This document shows, in pieces, positions 62,299 to 64,000 of a DNA stretch of 64,000 nucleotides. Position 1 is the stretch's first letter. The number at the start of each line of letters is the position of its first letter. This DNA comes from Afipia sp. GAS231 (GTDB lineage: Bacteria; Pseudomonadota; Alphaproteobacteria; Rhizobiales; Xanthobacteraceae), in contig NZ_LT629703.1 in NCBI RefSeq assembly GCF_900103365.1, positions 6,620,501 through 6,684,500 of the forward strand, given 5' to 3'. The notes under the pieces are model-generated. The model was not told the DNA's origin, searched no databases, and was given only the letters and a program-made list of their open reading frames with translations. The position numbers and the translations under genes were made by a program.

Positions 62299-62325
62299 TA
62301 GTAACTCTAATGATAAGAGGTACTA
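62299..62325. promoter_or_regulatory. Inverted repeat between hydroxylase operon and hxlR-type gene
   Basis: Arms TAGTAACTCT and AGAGGTACTA (nine of ten matched) flank seven bases. It ends 15 bases before the HxlR start, just ahead of its AGGAGG ribosome site, in the gap between divergent genes. It is the likely operator of the HxlR protein. Confidence 0.65.
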
Positions 62326-62340
62326 GGAGGCAAGCGTTTT

Positions 62341-62832
62341 ATGAAGTCCAAGAGCTTTGACGGAATGGCGTGCTCGATCGCCGGCGTGCTGGAGGCGATC
62401 GGCGACCGCTGGGCGGTGCTTATCCTGCGCGACCTGTCGCTCGGGCTGAAGCGGTACGAGGATTTGCGCTACTCGACGGGCGTGACCAATGCGACCTTGT
62501 CCGACCGGCTGAAACACCTCGAGGATCATGGACTGGTCGAGCGTCGCCGCTACCAGACCAATCCCGAACGATACGAATATGTTCTGACGGTGAGGGGCCG
62601 GGATCTGATCCTGGTGACGCAGGCGCTGCTGCAGGTCGGTGACAAGTGGGCAATTTCCGGCAAGGCCGGGCCTCCGCTCAAATTCGTCGATCGGAAAACA
62701 GGCCACGCGGTGAAGCTCGCGATGGTCGACGACGAGACCGGGGAGCGCGTCAAGGCGAGGGACCTGCAGCCGCAAGCAGGGCCGGGCGCCGATGAACTGA
62801 TCCATTGGCGATTGACGCATTTTCCAAAATAG
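62341..62832 (+). CDS. HxlR-family transcriptional regulator
   Basis: A 163-residue HxlR-type regulator with the conserved early Cys (MACSIAGVLEAIGDRWAVLILRDL), the recognition region GVTNATLSDRLKHLEDHGLV and the wing RYQTNPERYEYVLTVRGRDL. The C-terminal third is a short regulatory tail without the Cys pairs of the regulator at 30886. AGGAGG lies about ten bases before the ATG. It is divergent from the molybdenum hydroxylase operon, and the inverted repeat at 62299 can serve both genes. Confidence 0.9.
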   Translation: MKSKSFDGMACSIAGVLEAIGDRWAVLILRDLSLGLKRYEDLRYSTGVTNATLSDRLKHLEDHGLVERRRYQTNPERYEYVLTVRGRDLILVTQALLQVGDKWAISGKAGPPLKFVDRKTGHAVKLAMVDDETGERVKARDLQPQAGPGADELIHWRLTHFPK

Positions 62833-62920
62833 GATGCCGGGAATCCAGCTTGCGGGAGAAGCAAGCCGCGGCTTTTGCTTATGAAATGACGATAATCATC
62901 TAATTTGCCGAATCGCGATT

Positions 62921-62949
62921 ACCATGACTTGCAAAATGAAAGTCATGGT
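62921..62949. promoter_or_regulatory. Perfect 10-base inverted repeat upstream of a crotonase gene
   Basis: ACCATGACTT and AAGTCATGGT flank nine bases, 57 bases before the enoyl-CoA hydratase start. It could be an operator, or a stem-loop in the leader if transcription starts upstream. ATCATCTAAT (62895-62904), shared with 44588, lies just upstream. Confidence 0.6.
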
Positions 62950-63005
62950 GTAGGCTGACGATCAACGAACAGACCGACGCGTCGCGTCGAACAGGGAGGT
63001 GCGTG

Positions 63006-63803
63006 GTGTCCGAGGATGCTTTGGTTACGCGCGAGCAGCGCGGCAATATCTCCGTGTTGACCATGGTTTATCGGCCCTACAATTTGCTGGGGCCGAAGCT
63101 CATCAATGCCATCGTCGGACAGATCGAAGAGGCGCAGAAGGCCGGTAGCCGGGCGATCGTCCTTCGCAGCGGGCTGCGGCATTTTTCCGCCGGCGCCGAT
63201 CTCGATATTTTCGACAAGCGCGTGGAGCAGGGCAGCGGCGATACCGGCGGTGAAAACCGCCGTCTGAACGGCGTCGAGTTTCTCCGCTTCATGGAGTTGC
63301 TGCCGATCCCGTTGGTCGCGAGTATCCATGGCGTTTGCCTTGGCGGCGGTCTCGAACTAGCTTTGTCGTGCGACTACATCATTGCAGCATCGTCGGCCAA
63401 GATCGGCTCGGTCGAGGCGACGCTTGGGCTGCATCCGCTGCTCGGCGGCATCCAGCGTCAGGTGCAGCGCATCGGCGCGCTGCGGGCCAAGGAGATGTCG
63501 ATGCTGGCGCGTCGCTATGATGCGCCGACGCTGGAAAAATGGGGCCTGATCAATCTCACGGTTCCGGAGGAATCGCTGGAGAAGGCGACCATGGCGATCG
63601 CCGAGGAATTCGCGCAAGGCCCGACGCTTGCGCATGCCGCGACCAAGGAATTGGCCTACATCGCCGTTAATGACGGGGTGGCCGCCGCCGACGAGGCGAT
63701 GGCAAGGGTACAGGCGCCGATCTGGGCGTCGGAAGATCTGAAGGCCGGCCTTGCCTCGTTCCGCAAGAACGGTCCCGGTCTCGCCAAATTCGCGGGGCGC
63801 TAA
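63006..63803 (+). CDS. Enoyl-CoA hydratase/isomerase family protein
   Basis: A 265-residue crotonase-fold protein. The first strand reads ISVLTMVYRPYNLLG, then the oxyanion segment HFSAGADLDIF and IHGVCLGGGLELALSCDYIIAASSAKIGSVEATLGLHPLLGG, where the Glu of VEATLG is in the position of an active-site acid. Two GTG codons stand in a row; 63006 is better spaced from GGGAGG than 63003. It is followed directly by a CoA-transferase gene (one base apart), so the two should be co-transcribed. Confidence 0.9.
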   Translation: MSEDALVTREQRGNISVLTMVYRPYNLLGPKLINAIVGQIEEAQKAGSRAIVLRSGLRHFSAGADLDIFDKRVEQGSGDTGGENRRLNGVEFLRFMELLPIPLVASIHGVCLGGGLELALSCDYIIAASSAKIGSVEATLGLHPLLGGIQRQVQRIGALRAKEMSMLARRYDAPTLEKWGLINLTVPEESLEKATMAIAEEFAQGPTLAHAATKELAYIAVNDGVAAADEAMARVQAPIWASEDLKAGLASFRKNGPGLAKFAGR

Positions 63804-63804
63804 C

Positions 63805-64000
63805 ATGAGCGGACCTCTCAACGGAATCCGTGTCGTAGATTTCTCCCGCGTGCTCGCCGGTCCACTGTGCGCGCGGACGTTGCAGGATCTCGGCGCCGAG
63901 GTCATCAAGATCGAACCGCCAAGCCCGGACGTATCGCGGTTTGCATTTCCATCCACCGACGGAATGTCTGGGTATTATGCGCAGCAGAACGCAGGTAAAC
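63805..64000 (+). CDS. Class III CoA-transferase, N-terminal part (runs off the window)
   Basis: The 65 residues present match the start of CaiB/Frc-type CoA-transferases: IRVVDFSRVLAGPLCARTLQ, DLGAEVIKIEPPSPD and YYAQQNAGK. The ATG lies one base after the crotonase stop, a tightly coupled pair. The gene is open at the window edge; the catalytic Asp is not yet reached. It is a paralogue of the complete gene at 19980. Confidence 0.9.
   Translation, partial: MSGPLNGIRVVDFSRVLAGPLCARTLQDLGAEVIKIEPPSPDVSRFAFPSTDGMSGYYAQQNAGK

Noticed and set aside
1..64000. tRNA, rRNA, riboswitch, intact insertion sequence or prophage
   Set aside because: Reading both strands I found no cloverleaf with the expected conserved bases, no known riboswitch core, no DDE transposase or integrase, and no phage structural gene; a covariance-model scan would settle the RNA part.

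Overview
The window looks like a chromosomal segment of a high-GC alphaproteobacterium, most likely a Bradyrhizobium or close Bradyrhizobiaceae relative. The reasons are the wealth of acyl-CoA enzymes and orphan branched-chain-type solute-binding proteins, the pimeloyl-CoA-dehydrogenase-like subunit pair, a 44-bp dispersed palindromic repeat and a REP-like element of a kind I recall from this group, and a characteristic C-terminal sequence of the rhizobial ABC_sub_bind family. The genus is inferred from protein and repeat character, not from a marker gene. No rRNA, tRNA, CRISPR array, phage module or intact transposase was seen.

Layout. 1-5 kb: household genes (UPF0182 tail, short AMP nucleosidase, CBS-domain protein, YbaK-type deacylase, RocD ornithine aminotransferase, GYD protein). 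5-6.4 kb: two tandem exported PEBP/Raf-kinase-inhibitor-like proteins. 6.4-15.2 kb: first acyl-CoA block, with a solute-binding protein, an acyl-CoA dehydrogenase, a FadR-type GntR regulator, an enoyl-CoA hydratase, a double-domain (FadE34-like) acyl-CoA dehydrogenase and an NDP-forming acyl-CoA synthetase. 15.5-18.2 kb: Rieske oxygenase, stand-alone ferredoxin and HicB-like protein behind a perfect 18-bp palindrome, with a MarR gene. 18.3-23 kb: second FadR-type regulator, nitroreductase, class III CoA-transferase and GMC oxidoreductase. 23-30.8 kb: radical-SAM sulfatase maturase, DUF2270 membrane protein, Cys-type sulfatase, solute-binding protein, and a thiolase-like (Ltp2-like) protein with its DUF35 partner. 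30.9-46 kb: an HxlR regulator with two operator copies, then long co-directional runs for CoA activation and beta-oxidation-like degradation (HCCA-isomerase/DsbA-like protein, two AMP-ligases, two atypical SDRs, a large/small acyl-CoA dehydrogenase pair, thiolase, nitronate-monooxygenase-like enzyme, solute-binding protein, Fe-ADH/maleylacetate-reductase-like enzyme, crotonase, TetR). 46-57.7 kb: a different, less GC-biased block bounded by broken genes (MASE1 hybrid histidine kinase and LuxR regulator, OpgC with a foreign tail, PutR-like Lrp regulator, M19 dipeptidase-like protein, PutA). 57.7-64 kb: molybdenum hydroxylase operon (CoxM/CoxL/CoxS order on the minus strand), a conserved hypothetical protein, a second HxlR regulator, a crotonase and the start of a CoA-transferase.

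How it fits together. Most of the window is a catabolic region in which substrates are bound by orphan periplasmic receptors, activated to CoA esters and shortened by dehydrogenases, hydratases and thiolases; oxygenase, sulfatase, GMC oxidoreductase and molybdenum hydroxylase genes suggest upstream attack on aromatic, alicyclic or sulfated compounds. No substrate can be read from sequence alone. The most informative regulatory signal is a FadR-type operator (core TGGTAGnACCA) that recurs at three separate promoters (8891, 22988, 27634) and so may join the first acyl-CoA block, the GMC/sulfatase-maturase pair and the receptor-thiolase-DUF35 operon into one regulon.
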